DNA of 64,000 bases from Allomyces arbusculus (lineage: Eukaryota; Blastocladiomycota; Blastocladiomycetes; Blastocladiales; Blastocladiaceae). The translations under genes were made by a program, and so were the position numbers. Within the stretch, counting starts at the first letter, position 1; each line of letters opens with the position of its first letter. Below the pieces are notes generated by a model. The model was given only the letters and a program-made list of their open reading frames with translations. It was not told the origin of the DNA and did not search any database. Where the stretch lies: NCBI GenBank assembly GCA_027604705.1, contig JADHYV010000001.1, positions 806,001 to 870,000 of the forward strand, written 5' to 3'. Positions 21,416-31,989 of this stretch are shown piece after piece.

Positions 21416-24400
21416 TCAACCGGCGCCAACTGGCACCGTGGCAGGTAAAACGATACTCGGTCGGGTACTTGTGCTCCTTGTGACTGTGCTCGCACGCTGC
21501 CCCGCCCCACTGGCAGACGCCGCGGCGGCGGCATGCTGCGGCGGCGACACGTACCGGTCAGCGACCTTGACGACGTGGCTACACGCAGCAATGCACGTTT
21601 CGCCCAACTCGTAAAGAACTACAGTGGTCATTGCGCATCGTCAGAACAAAGCGCTGGCAGTTGCTGGCTTGGAAGAGTATAAACGTACACCGTGCAGCGC
21701 GCCCAAAGTACCCAGGTTGCGCATTCGCCGCGTCGCTCTCGAGCTGGTCGAGCCCCTCCTGGAACAACATCACGACTTCCTCGGACTCGTGCAACTTCTC
21801 GGCAGTCGCGTTGATCGTGTACTGCGTGCGCGCGAGCTGTGTCGCCAGGTCGTCGCTGTGATCGCGTGCGCGCTGCGCGCGCTCGTCAAGATGGGCGGCT
21901 TGAGCGCGGAGCGACTACCAACAGAGAGATCGCGGTGGTTAGCAAACGTTAGAAGCGTCCGTACAACTGGTTGGATCGGAAAATGTACCTCAACTTGTGC
22001 CGCGCGGTGGTGGTACACTTCGGCCACGCTCGCTAGCGTCTCGGCCAGATCGCGTGCGACGATCTACACTCCCATGCCAACCGTTAGTTCTCGCCCCTCC
22101 CCTTACCCAGTCCTCCACCCAAACGCACCTCCAACTCATCCAACCCCCTGGCAGCCTCCTCCTGGACGACGCGCACCGCGTCCCGAATCGCGTCCAGCGG
22201 CCACTCACTCCTCACCCTCGCCCTTGCCCGGGCGACGACGGGGGACTCGCGCGCCCGACGCGTCGCCGGAACACTCACCGCCCGCCGACGCCGCCCCATA
22301 ATGTCATCCACGGCCCCGTTCCGCGCCACCCGCGGAACCGACACGGCGCGCCGAATCGCGCGCTGTGACGCGACGTCGCGGCGAATCAGCCGCCGCACGC
22401 TCGCGGCGTCGCGCGGCTGCGACCCGAACATCCACGAGGTCAGCTGCGGTGCAGTTGGTGCCGCGGGGGACACGGGAGTTGCAGCAGTAGCAGCAGCGGC
22501 GGCCGCGGCAGCGGCAAGTGCAGCCACGGCTTCCGCGGCCGCTGCGCTGTTCCCGTTCGACGACTGCCGCCGGCGTCGGCCTGCGCGGCGGCCCCACCCG
22601 GAGGGGGACCGCGAAACGGGTTGTGGTGGGGGCGCGAGGAAATCCATTGGTGCGGCGCCTGGCGCGCCAGGCGAGACGAGGAGTTGTGGCGATGCAGCAC
22701 TGAGAAGCGCGAGGTCCACGGGCGGTGCGGGAGACCGCGCGCGCGATTTCCGGCCACGCGACGACGCGTCCTTCTTGCTGGGTTTACCCGCCGCCGAGGT
22801 GGATGTAGGTGGGAGCTCGATCCGTGGGACGCTCGCGTCGGTCGGGACGTCGTCATCACGCACCGCCGCAGCCTGTTGCTGTTGGCGGCCAACGTTGAGC
22901 AAAAACGACGCGATTTCCTTGCCTTTTTTCCACGGCTCAAACTCGTCGCTGCTGGACGATGACGGCCGCGATGGGGCCGCTGCCGCGGCCGGATCCGACG
23001 GGGACATGGGCGGCGGCACCGCGTTCGGGGGCATGGGTCCCGCCGATGTTGACGGGCGCGCTGACCGTCCGACGACCGGTGTCGCCGCAGGCGTAATTGA
23101 TTTCCGGCGCTCTGTCCCCGCGCGGTCCGTCTCATCACCCTCATTCGACGCGTGCCGCTGATGGTGGTGGTGCCGGCTCGTGGACCCGCCCGCCGCCGAC
23201 TTTTTCAACAAACTCGTCGCGAATTCCTTACCACCCTGCAACAGCCCTTCCACTTCGGCGTCGTGCGTGCCGCGCTTGGTCGATCCGTGCCAGAGAGCGC
23301 GAGTGCGGTCGACTTGCGCGGTCAGGGAGAGGAAGTTGTCGAGGGTCACGGCCGTGCGTACTTGGTCAAGTCGTGCGCGGAACAGTTTGCCGACGCGGCC
23401 CGGGGTCGTGGAGGCTTGGAAGAGGGCGTCGTCGAGGGCGGCGACGGTCGGCGGGTCGAGGCATTTGGTGAGGGGCAGGTCCTTGCTGCGTTGGAAGGAG
23501 GCAATGTTTTTCTGGAACTGCGTCGGGTTGGAGAAGGGGTCCTTGGTGACCTGGAGATGCGGAATTGAGGTGAGAATGGCGCTCGTGTCGGTTTGCTGGA
23601 TTATTCACAGAGAGCGTGCATACCTGGTTGACGACAAAACTGAGTTTGGTGCGCAGCGTAATGACCCGGATCAGGCACGTCATGACGGCGGACAGATCGC
23701 AGACGACAGTGGCGGGTTCGGTACTGCCGCTCGCAGCCGCGCTGGGACCAACGCTACCGCCGGTGGCCGCAGCGGTCGTGCCCGGGGACGCAGCCATGTC
23801 GCTGCCCGCCGGGAACGGCGACAGTACGGTGCCATCCTTGACGGCGCGCAAAGCATCAAGCGTGGCATCGCACAGGCACCCGTCGACAACAAACTCGTGC
23901 GGCAAGAGCCCGAGCAAAATCAGCGCACATTGCACGACCGCGACCAATTCCGCGACCACCGCGTTCAATGCGAGTTTCGGGTTGCGCGCAAGCTTAAACG
24001 ACTGGAATAGTTTCTCGGTCTGCGCGTCGGTCGGCGGTTTGGCCGTCAGGGCGGCGCGCGTGCCGCACCCGAGCCGCTTGAGATTGAGGTTGAGCCAGAG
24101 CGTGGGCAGGGCGCGCGCGAGGTCGCCGTCGTGCGGAAGAGGAATCAGGGTCAGGGCTGGGTCGACATTGGCGAGCGACCCGGCGAAAATGTCGCCGAGC
24201 GGAGTCGTGACGCGCAGCAGGCGGTCGGCGAGCGCGCGCGATGCGACCTGTGCGAGCCAGAGCGACGCGTCGGGTCTTGGGAAGCGCAGGCGCGCAACGT
24301 GTAGCCGGTGCTTGTCATTGTTGGTCTTGACGACAAGCGCAACGAGGGCGCGGTCGGGTGCTGCCAGCCATTGCTCGACACAGTAGGCCTGAAAGCCGGG

Positions 24401-24535
24401 CAGGATGGCGTCGGCGTCGAGCGTCTCGGGCCGCGCCGGGTCAGCGGCGGCAGGAGCAAGCTGCGGGCATTTTTCGGGTAGCCAGCGCTCGGCAAAGAGC
24501 AGCGTGGTCGCGGTGGTCGTCGTCGTGGTCGCCAT
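21416..24535 (-). CDS. STB6-like SIN3-binding-related protein
   Basis: The STB6-like N-terminal domain defines a fungal family including yeast Stb2/Stb6, found as Sin3 binders. Exons: 24535-23624, 23550-22129, 22063-21989, 21914-21689 and 21618-21416; phases fit, giving 945 residues. Family blocks in exon 1 are AILPGFQAYCVEQWL, TPLGDIF, PALTLIPLPHDGDL, LNLNLKRLGCGTRAALT and LGLLPHEFVVDGCLCDATLD. Exon 2 continues it (VTKDPFSNPTQFQKNIASF), then a Ser/Pro/Ala-rich linker. Exons 3-5 encode a coiled coil (IVARDLAETLASVAEVYHHR, then EKLHESEEVVMLFQEGLDQL). The last exon is uncertain after ACSHVVKVADRY: it reads into an Ala/Ser/Thr-rich tail, while another frame is also open. The N-terminal domain call is firm. 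Confidence 0.82.
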
Positions 24536-25398
24536 ATGGCCACCGGGAGGCCACGATGGCGATGGTGGCCTCGTGAAGCCAAGCGCGCAAGAGCCACGCG
24601 TGTGTGCGTCAGAGGCACGGGACGCGGGTGTCACGCCAGGCTCGAAGACTCGCACGCTTGTGCTGCACCACCACCGCACCCAACCGACGCACACGCAACC
24701 TCGCCGGCCTGCCAACGCGACGGTGCCGGCCCGGTCAACGACCTCGTCGACGCGCGGCCGCTTCTCCCGCATCCGACCCGCATTTGGCCGCTCTCTTTCC
24801 CCTTGCTTGATCTTGCTCGTAACCGTATCCGACCCTCTGCCCCTGGCCCGCCCGCTCGTGTGCCTGCCCGCCGCTCTGTGCGCGCGCTCGTGCTCGCTAG
24901 ACTCGCCAACCGCCGTCATCGCTGCGGCCGCTGCCGGGTCCTGCACACAACAACTATTGTTGGCCACGACTGCCCGCACGACGACCTCTTCACCCCCGCC
25001 TTCCGTGCCGCACCCTGCCCCGCCCAACTTGCCGCATCCGCACGCGCTCGCCACCCGCCCGCTCGCCACGATCCGACGCCGACGCGGTTCGGCAACGACA
25101 CGGCCTCGTCCGACGATTGTGGCCGGCTCGGTCGACCTGGTGCACCGGTGCTGCACGACTGTCTACCGCGCGTCCCCCACCCACCCCCGCACGCTCGCCG
25201 TCTGCAGCTGCTCCTTCGGCGTGCCATCTCGCTCGCTGCCTTCCGGCCTGACGCCCATCTTCTGCTGTTGCTGCTGCCGCTCGTCGCTGCCGACCCCCCG
25301 CACGCCGATATCGCCGCTGCCACTGCCACGGTGCCGCTCCCGTCCGCACCCTCCCCGTCCTCCGCCCGGGCGCCGCTCCCGCCGCTGCTGCCGCCGCC
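24536..25398. other. Shared upstream region of STB6-like gene and CCR4
   Basis: This 863-bp divergent promoter region is strongly C-rich on the + strand near the CCR4 start. Open Ala/Arg/Pro frames here are compositional. The boundary with CCR4 is uncertain because the CCR4 N-terminus is itself low complexity. Confidence 0.45.
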
Positions 25399-27660
25399 AT
25401 GTACTCGACGGCCGCCGCGACTGCGGCCAAGGCGCTGCACCACGGCCTCGGCGGCCCGCTCGCGCCGTCGGGCGCCGCGCCGCCGCCGCCGCACTCGCTG
25501 CCCATGGCCATGAACCCCGTCTTTGCCCCGCTCTTCCAGTACGTGCAGGCGCACCCACCGGCCTCGGCCGGCCCGCCCATGCCGCCGTCCTCGGTCTCTG
25601 CCGCTGCAGCGGCTGCTGCAGCTGCCGCCGCCGCGAGCCCCGTTGGTAACGGGTCGGCCGGGTCCTACGCGTCGAATGGCGCGCATTACGCGCCCTCGCC
25701 GGCCCCACTGCACGTGCCCCCGCCGCCGGCCACGCCCGTCTCGGCGTTCCACCAGACAGCCATTCAGCAGCAGCAAGTCTCGCGGCAGTCGGCGCAGCCG
25801 CACCAGCGCGCGCGGGCCGCTGCGACGCTTGCGCGCACAACAGGAACCGCTGCAGTTGTCGGCAACCAGTTTGACCCGAACGCACCGCAAACGCCCGCAT
25901 CCAATGCGAAACCCATCTCCAATGGCGTGCCTGCGCACGACGCAGACATGCCGTCGTCGCTGTCGTCCGGCACATCGTCGAGCTCGGCGTCGTCTTGGAG
26001 CACGCTCGACATTGGCGGGATGGCGATCCGGCACCTGTCGCGGTCGCTCTTCCACTACTCGTTCCTGACGATGCTCTACCTGAATCACAACCACCTCGAG
26101 TCGATTCCGGCCGATATCGAGTCGTTGCGGTCACTCGTCTTGCTTGACGTCTCGGGCAACAAGCTGCGCTCGGTCCCGCCGGAACTCGGCATGCTCACGA
26201 GCCTGCAGTGCCTCTACCTGTTTGATAACTTGCTCACGACGCTGCCGCTCGAACTCGGCACGCTCTACCAGCTCGAGCACTTGGGCGTCGAGGGCAACCC
26301 GCTCGCCGATAATTTGCTCGCGATCATTCAAAAGGAGGGCACGCAGGCGCTGATTGCGTTTTTGCGCGACAGCAACAATGGTACTTTTGCGTTTATCGAT
26401 TGGCCGATCGATGAGTCTCCCCTCCCGTTCTGTTTCATGTTGCTGACTCCGTGCTTCTCCACCGAACCACAGTTACGCCGGGACCGCCAGAGCGCGAATG
26501 GGTTGTACTCGAGAAGCAAAAGCCGGGCGACCACGGCGCGGGCGTCGAGACCTGTTCCGTCTTCTGCTACAACATCCTGGCCGAAAAGTATGCAACGCCC
26601 AAAATGTACGGATATACGCCGTCGTGGGCGCTCGACTGGTCCTACCGCGGCGACGCGATCCTGCAAGAGATTCTGCAGTACTCGGCCGACATTCTGTGCC
26701 TGCAGGAAGTGGAGATGCAGCAGTACGACGAGTTTTTCCGGCCGCAACTGCGCGAACTCGGCGACTACGACTGCGTCTACTGGCCTAAGACGCGCGCGCG
26801 CACCATGTCCGACTGGGAACGCAAGTCGGTCGACGGGTGTGCGACGTTCTTCCGCGCGTCGAAATACGCACTCGTCGACAAGCAGGTGATTGAGTTCAAC
26901 CAAATGGCGCTGCAAAAGCCCGACTTGAAGAAGACTGAGGACGTGTATAACCGGCTCATGACCAAGGATAACGTGGCCGTGCTGGCGCTGCTGCAGAACA
27001 AGGACACAGGCGCGCACTTGCTCGTCGCCAACTGCCATCTCCACTGGGACCCGAGTTTCCGTGACGTCAAACTGGTCCAGGTGGCCATGCTGATTGAACG
27101 GCTCGAGGCCGCCGTGCGTAAGTACTCCAAGGACTTGGCCGCCAAGGAGGCACGCCGTGCGGCCGCTGCCGGGCTGCCTATGCCGCCACCGGCCGACCCG
27201 TTCCACTCGTTGCCCGTGCTCGTGTGCGGCGACTTCAACTCGACGCCGTCGTCGGGTGTCTACGAGCTGCTGCGGTCCGGCAAAGTCGACAAGGATCACC
27301 CGGATTTCCAGCAGTACAATTACGGCAACTACACCAAGGAGGGGCTGAGTCACCGCATGGCGCTCAAGTCGTCGTATGCCGATGTCGACGTGCCGTTTAC
27401 CAATTTCGTGCCGGGATTCGCGGATGTGATCGATTACATTTGGTACTCGCACCCGACTATGAGCGTGATTGGCGTGCTCGCCGGGATCGACAAGTCGTTT
27501 GCCAGGAAGTGTGTCGGGTTCCCGAACGCACATTTCCCGTCCGAGTACGTTTTTTTGCTCTTGACTAGATGAATACGGCTGGATCACGACTAACGATTGC
27601 CTTGTGCTTGTTTATAGCCACATCCCACTCCTTGTCGAGTTCCGCATCAATGCCAAGTGA
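25399..27660 (+). CDS. CCR4: CCR4 poly(A) deadenylase (CCR4-NOT complex)
   Basis: Ccr4 removes mRNA poly(A) tails in the CCR4-NOT complex. Exons are 25399-26380, 26473-27544 and 27618-27660, with phases 1 and 2, giving 698 residues. The N-terminal ~200 residues are Ala/Pro/His/Gln-rich. Leucine-rich repeats follow ([54 protein letters not shown]), which bind the complex. The exonuclease-endonuclease-phosphatase domain has its catalytic motifs: [17 protein letters not shown] (catalytic Glu), [24 protein letters not shown] and, restored by the last splice, [12 protein letters not shown] (catalytic Asp-His). The third exon is only 43 nt including the stop. Both LRR and nuclease parts are complete, so the enzyme should be active. 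Confidence 0.96.
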
Positions 27661-28126
27661 TGCGCGCCGCTGCCTGTTCCGGGGACGGCGGTAGTACCGT
27701 CCCGCCTTGTCGCCGTTGCCGTTTCTCGTCGTCTCGGGTTTCTTTGCGCTGCCTGCCGGGCGTGTCCATTGACGGTTTCCCTGCGTTTGGGTGACGTTTG
27801 TCTGTCGGTTCTTCTCCTTTCCCTCTCTGCGCTCGTCTGCCTCGTTTTTCTCTTTCGTCGTGTTTCGTCTCTTATTTCCCTTGGGCGTCGGTTTCGCTGC
27901 TGATTATTCGTTTCTGTCGGTTGCTGTTTTCTTTTTTCCCTCTTCGTCGCGCGCCAAATGCATGTGCATTTACCGTGTGGGGGGTCGTCGTCCTGCCAGC
28001 TTGGATTTCCCTCGCTCGCAACGCGCTCCTTTCCCAACCAACCCACCGTCGTCTCAAGAACAAACAAAAAACGGACAGATGTGCAAATCCCCGGTTCACA
28101 CTCCTTGACATCCACCGCGTAATCAC
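27661..28126. other. Intergenic gap, convergent 3' ends
   Basis: The gap lies between CCR4 (+) and the carotenoid gene (-). The + strand is notably T-rich from about 27710 to 27950, consistent with 3' untranslated sequence. No gene is supported. Confidence 0.5.
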
Positions 28127-30226
28127 TCAATACCCCCACTGCGGCAAATACGCCAATTTGAGCGCGATCGCGACCTTGGTGCTCGCCGGCACAACCACCC
28201 GCTCCGGGTACTCGGCCCCCGGCGTTGCCGCGGCCTCGCGCAACGCCTTGCCAATCGCCGCATACACGTCCGCGGCGACGCGCACGGGCAGACGAAACTC
28301 GCGCGGCAACAGGGGGACCCCCATCGTCGCCGCACGCGTCAAGTACGACGTGGCCAACGCCGTAAGATCCCCCGCAACACGATGCAAAATCGCGTGGTCC
28401 CCGGGGGTACAATCGCGCTGCGCCATCCGATCCATCAGAGCGGCGCGCGAAAAGTTGGTCGATGCCGGCCAGAAGTCTTTGGGCACGTAGCACCGGCCCA
28501 GGCGGGCGTCGGTGATCAAGTCGCGCGCGATATTGAGGAGTTGCAGGCCGACGCCCATATCTACCGCGGCCGCGGCGATTAACTTGGCGCGCGCCGGGTC
28601 GGGCTTGCGCGGATGCCGCCGCGCTCGGTCTGCGGCGGCGACCATCACGTGCGTTGTGAGTTCGCCGACGGTGCCAGCGACGTACCGCGAGTACTGGATC
28701 AAGTCCGGCACGTTGGTGATGGGCTTGTCGGCGTCGAGGTCCCACGCGTACCCCTTGAGCAAGTCCAGCACCGGCTGGACGGGTAACCCGCACGCGTCGT
28801 GCACGCGCGCAATCGACCGGCACGCAGCGAGTTGCGTGACGGTGAGTTCCGGGTACCGGTCCCATTGCACGCGCGTGCGGAACGTGGTCCCCGGTTCGGG
28901 CTTGCCGGGCGTGGGCGCGGCGCCAAACGCCTGCATGATCAGTTGCTTGGCGAGGTCGAGCTTGGCCTTGCGCTTGATCGCCGGCATCCACGTTGCGTCG
29001 GCAATGTCGTCGGTGACGCGACAGAACGCGTAGATCGCGTGAATGTCGAGGCGCACATCCCACGGGTACAGGAGTGAGGCCAGGTGGAAGGATAGCGAGC
29101 CCTTGGCGATCAGGTTGGCGGCAAGGACCGTGTCCTCGAGCAAGTCCGGGTCCGAGGCAGGTGCGGATTGCGCGTCGGGAAGCAGCGTGCAACGGTACAT
29201 TTCGCGCACCCAGTGCTTGCGCTCGTTGAGCGTGCCCTGAAACTTCATGATGGCGAGCGTGCGGTCGCAGGCCAAGGTGCCGAGGACTAAGTGGTGGAGA
29301 AGGTCGTGTGAGTCGAGGGGGTCTTTATGAGAGGGAAAAAAAAGTACAGCGTACCAAGCATCACGTTCGACAGTGCAAAGAAGACGACCTCCTCGAGCGG
29401 CAAGTGCTCGTAGAAATAGATGCCAATCACTGCGTCGGCGCCGATTTCCCATGCACCCGCGCGGATCGCATACCAGTCGAGCGCGCTCAATGCGGCCGTA
29501 GCCAGTACGACCGACACGAGCGCGGGCTTGCGCAGCCGCCAAATGTAGGGCCCGGCCATCCACCACTGCAGCGCCAAAATGGGCGTCGCCCACATGACGA
29601 TCGCACTCATGTAGAACGAGTTGGTCGGGCCGTAGATCACATAGTACATGGACACGGCCCACGCGATCGTGCAGAGAGCGATCCCAAAACCGCGGAGCGT
29701 GCGACCTAGAGCCGGAAAAACAGGTGAGCGACCATAGATGCAGCGAAAACACCACACATCTCAGCATCAACGCACCCGTCCTGGGGGACTTGATCGCCTT
29801 GAGCGCGACAGCAGCCTGCACAACGGCCGGCGACTGCCCGCACGCCTGGTACACCAAGACCCCGACCAAACTCGACGCGACCGTCTGAATCACAAAGAAT
29901 GCGGCCTCCTCGATCGGCACGGCACCGCCAATCGTGCCAATCACACACGACTCGCAATAGCCCCAGGCGCCGCGCATAATCACCCAGTGGTCCCACGGGA
30001 ACGCATAGACGACGGCCAAGGCCATCAAAAACACCATCTTGAACCGGTCATGCGCCCACAGGAACGGGCGCGCGAGCCAGGCGAGGACCGCGACGGCGGG
30101 CAGCGTCAGGTACAGGTGCACTTGCAGGTAGGTCAGGTTGGGCGCGCGCGACCCGAACGCCGCGTGCACCAGCGGCTGCTGCACCATGTCAGGCGCCTGC
30201 ACTGAGAGCAGCAACGGCGCGTCCAT
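28127..30226 (-). CDS. Bifunctional lycopene cyclase / phytoene synthase
   Basis: This fused fungal enzyme makes phytoene from two geranylgeranyl diphosphates and cyclises lycopene ends to beta-rings (crtYB/carRA type). Exons are 30226-29776, 29705-29355 and 29286-28127, phase 1 at both joins, 653 residues. The N-terminal half is a repeated membrane cyclase domain with the paired motifs PIEEAAFF and PLEEVVFF, each preceded by a WE/WG block (FPWDHWVI, GAWEIGADAVIGIYFYEHLP). The C-terminal half is a squalene/phytoene synthase domain with the first Asp-rich motif DDIAD at about 360-364 and the second near NIARDL at 519-524. The start chosen precedes the first membrane span; upstream in-frame ATG at 30343 would add a 39-residue leader without features. 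Length suits the family (about 600-680). Confidence 0.95.
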   Translation of the reverse strand: MDAPLLLSVQAPDMVQQPLVHAAFGSRAPNLTYLQVHLYLTLPAVAVLAWLARPFLWAHDRFKMVFLMALAVVYAFPWDHWVIMRGAWGYCESCVIGTIGGAVPIEEAAFFVIQTVASSLVGVLVYQACGQSPAVVQAAVALKAIKSPRTGALMLRCVVFSLHLWSLTCFSGSRSHAPRFWDRSLHDRVGRVHVLCDLRPDQLVLHECDRHVGDAHFGAAVVDGRALHLAAAQARARVGRTGYGRIERARLVCDPRGCMGNRRRRSDWHLFLRALAARGGRLLCTVERDAWYAVLFFPSHKDPLDSHDLLHHLVLGTLACDRTLAIMKFQGTLNERKHWVREMYRCTLLPDAQSAPASDPDLLEDTVLAANLIAKGSLSFHLASLLYPWDVRLDIHAIYAFCRVTDDIADATWMPAIKRKAKLDLAKQLIMQAFGAAPTPGKPEPGTTFRTRVQWDRYPELTVTQLAACRSIARVHDACGLPVQPVLDLLKGYAWDLDADKPITNVPDLIQYSRYVAGTVGELTTHVMVAAADRARRHPRKPDPARAKLIAAAAVDMGVGLQLLNIARDLITDARLGRCYVPKDFWPASTNFSRAALMDRMAQRDCTPGDHAILHRVAGDLTALATSYLTRAATMGVPLLPREFRLPVRVAADVYAAIGKALREAAATPGAEYPERVVVPASTKVAIALKLAYLPQWGY

Positions 30227-31074
30227 GGTGAACGTGGTCGTGGCGGCGTCGTCGTCGGGTCGCGTCGTAGGGTCGGGTCGGGTTGAGGTCAGGTTGGGGA
30301 CGGTAGGTCCTGTGTCGACAGTGGTCCCGGGGACAGAGACCACACTGGAGCGGTAGAAAGAGAAGAAGCCTCGACGGCAACGTTCTGGGCAGAATTGGCT
30401 GGTCGAGTGCAGGGTTGGTCGGGTCGGGACGAGACGAGCTCAATGGCAACCAACGGCAACTTGTGTGGGAGCGACGCTGAGCAACGCTGATCAACGCCAA
30501 CAACCAACTCGATCAACGAACAAAGTGGACAGACCGCGGCCATTCAGACCCGGAGCAGCATCGCGAAACAAGGCCGACGGCATGTACGGCAGGACTCCGT
30601 TGCCAGGCATCAGTCTCGTGCGCACAAAAGTGCCCCAGACCTGGTCCTTTGGTAGTCGTTGTGCAGCTCGCTAGTTGTCAGGGGTCCGCGTATCGGCGCA
30701 CGGCGGCGGAGGGGGTCCAGGGTACAAGACGCGTCGCATAGTGTCGATTCCTTCGCGGTCGAGCGCGAGCGCGGGGAGATGGAGGGGGAAGAGGGGGCAG
30801 TGAAGGAGATTGGCCAGGAGGCGACCGACGTGTTCGCCCCTTGCCAGCCACGAAATTAAGCAGCAGACGCTTCGCTTCTCAAGCTGCTCCCCATCCGTGC
30901 AGCGCTTCCTCTTTGCCCTTGGCCCAGACCGCGACAATGAATGAATGAATGAATGGTAAATGAATTGTCAAAACTGCGCTCGCCGACCGCCCACCGGCCG
31001 GCGGATATTTGCACGCCGGCCGCAATCCAACCCAGGCATCGGCCCACGACTCGTCGCTTCTCTCGCTTAATGTA
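30227..31074. other. Intergenic region, carotenoid gene to DJ-1
   Basis: This holds the 5' flank of the carotenoid gene and the 3' flank of DJ-1. It has an AATG microsatellite at 30936-30955 and a purine-rich stretch near 30770-30830. No coding signal was convincing, and no light-responsive element could be assigned by eye. Confidence 0.5.
30936..30955. repeat. AATG tetranucleotide microsatellite
   Basis: Five uninterrupted copies of AATG lie in the gap between the carotenoid gene and DJ-1, with a partial imperfect copy following. Confidence 0.9.
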
Positions 31075-31771
31075 TCACAGCTGCGGCAACAGCATCGGCG
31101 CCGCGACTTTGTCGTGCACCTCTTTGCCCAAGAGCGTCTCGACAATGGCCAGCGCAAACTCGTAGGCCGTGCCGGGCCCGCGCGACGTGATCAGACGACC
31201 ACCCCACGTCGAGACGACACGGTCCTCGACGTACTTGGCCTTGGGCAACCCGGCCTCAATCTCAGCCTGGACGCACGGGTGCGACGTGATGCGCAGGTCG
31301 GCGGGCAGCGTCAGCGACGCGAGGGCCGGCACGAGCGCGACGGGCGACGCGCAAATAATGGCGACGTGACGGCATTTGTCGGACGCGGTCAGGTGCGCGG
31401 CAATGAGCGCGTGCACGTCCTTGGACTACGAAGATATTAAAGAGGTTTGTGGGTCAGAGAAACGCATCGAGTTTCGACTGTCGATTGTGTGTGTTGGAAC
31501 GCACCTTTTCAAATGCGCGTGCGCCGTCCATCCCGCCGGGCAGCACCACCACGTCGTAGTGCTTGTTCTTGCACGCATCAAGAGCTGCGTCGGGAACAAT
31601 CACGACGCCGCGACTGCACTTGATGGGTTCGGCGCCCGTCAGGCCCGCGACGGTCACGTCAATGTGAGCGCGACGGAGCACGTCAATCGCGATCACCGCC
31701 TCCATTTCTTCGGATCCGTGCGCAACCACAACGAGAGCGGTCGGATGGGCATGTGCGTGGTGGCCTGTCAT
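31075..31771 (-). CDS. DJ-1/PfpI family protein
   Basis: DJ-1 family proteins are small redox-sensitive enzymes (glyoxalase or deglycase activity reported) of the class I glutamine amidotransferase-like fold. Exons are 31771-31505 and 31425-31075 with a 79-nt intron in phase 0; the product is 205 residues. Key residues are visible: the acidic partner in [10 protein letters not shown] (about E22), the loop [14 protein letters not shown], and the nucleophile elbow IICASP with Cys at about 114. HPCVQ and [14 protein letters not shown] are the usual later blocks. It lies 218 bases downstream of the APH-like kinase on the same strand, and this pair is duplicated near 56 kb, where the DJ-1 copy is decayed. 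Confidence 0.95.
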
Positions 31772-31989
31772 CTTTGCGACAAGTTGTTGCTTGAATGACG
31801 CGTGAAGTCTGAAGGGGAGTGGTCGGGTTCGAAGAGACGGCGCACTCTCGGAAATGGCCTATTGTGTGGCACGGCTTGTCAAGACGCGTTGGAACGGCTC
31901 AAGGATTCAATTCAGCAGACCTGCATTGGGAGCTGACATCAAGTGGAAAACCATCGCAAGCGTGTTTGAACATTTCTCACAATTACTGC

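Noticed and set aside
30227-30343. Upstream start extending the carotenoid enzyme by 39 residues
   Set aside because: The extension is Thr/Pro/Asp-rich with no targeting signal, and family members begin close to the first membrane span.
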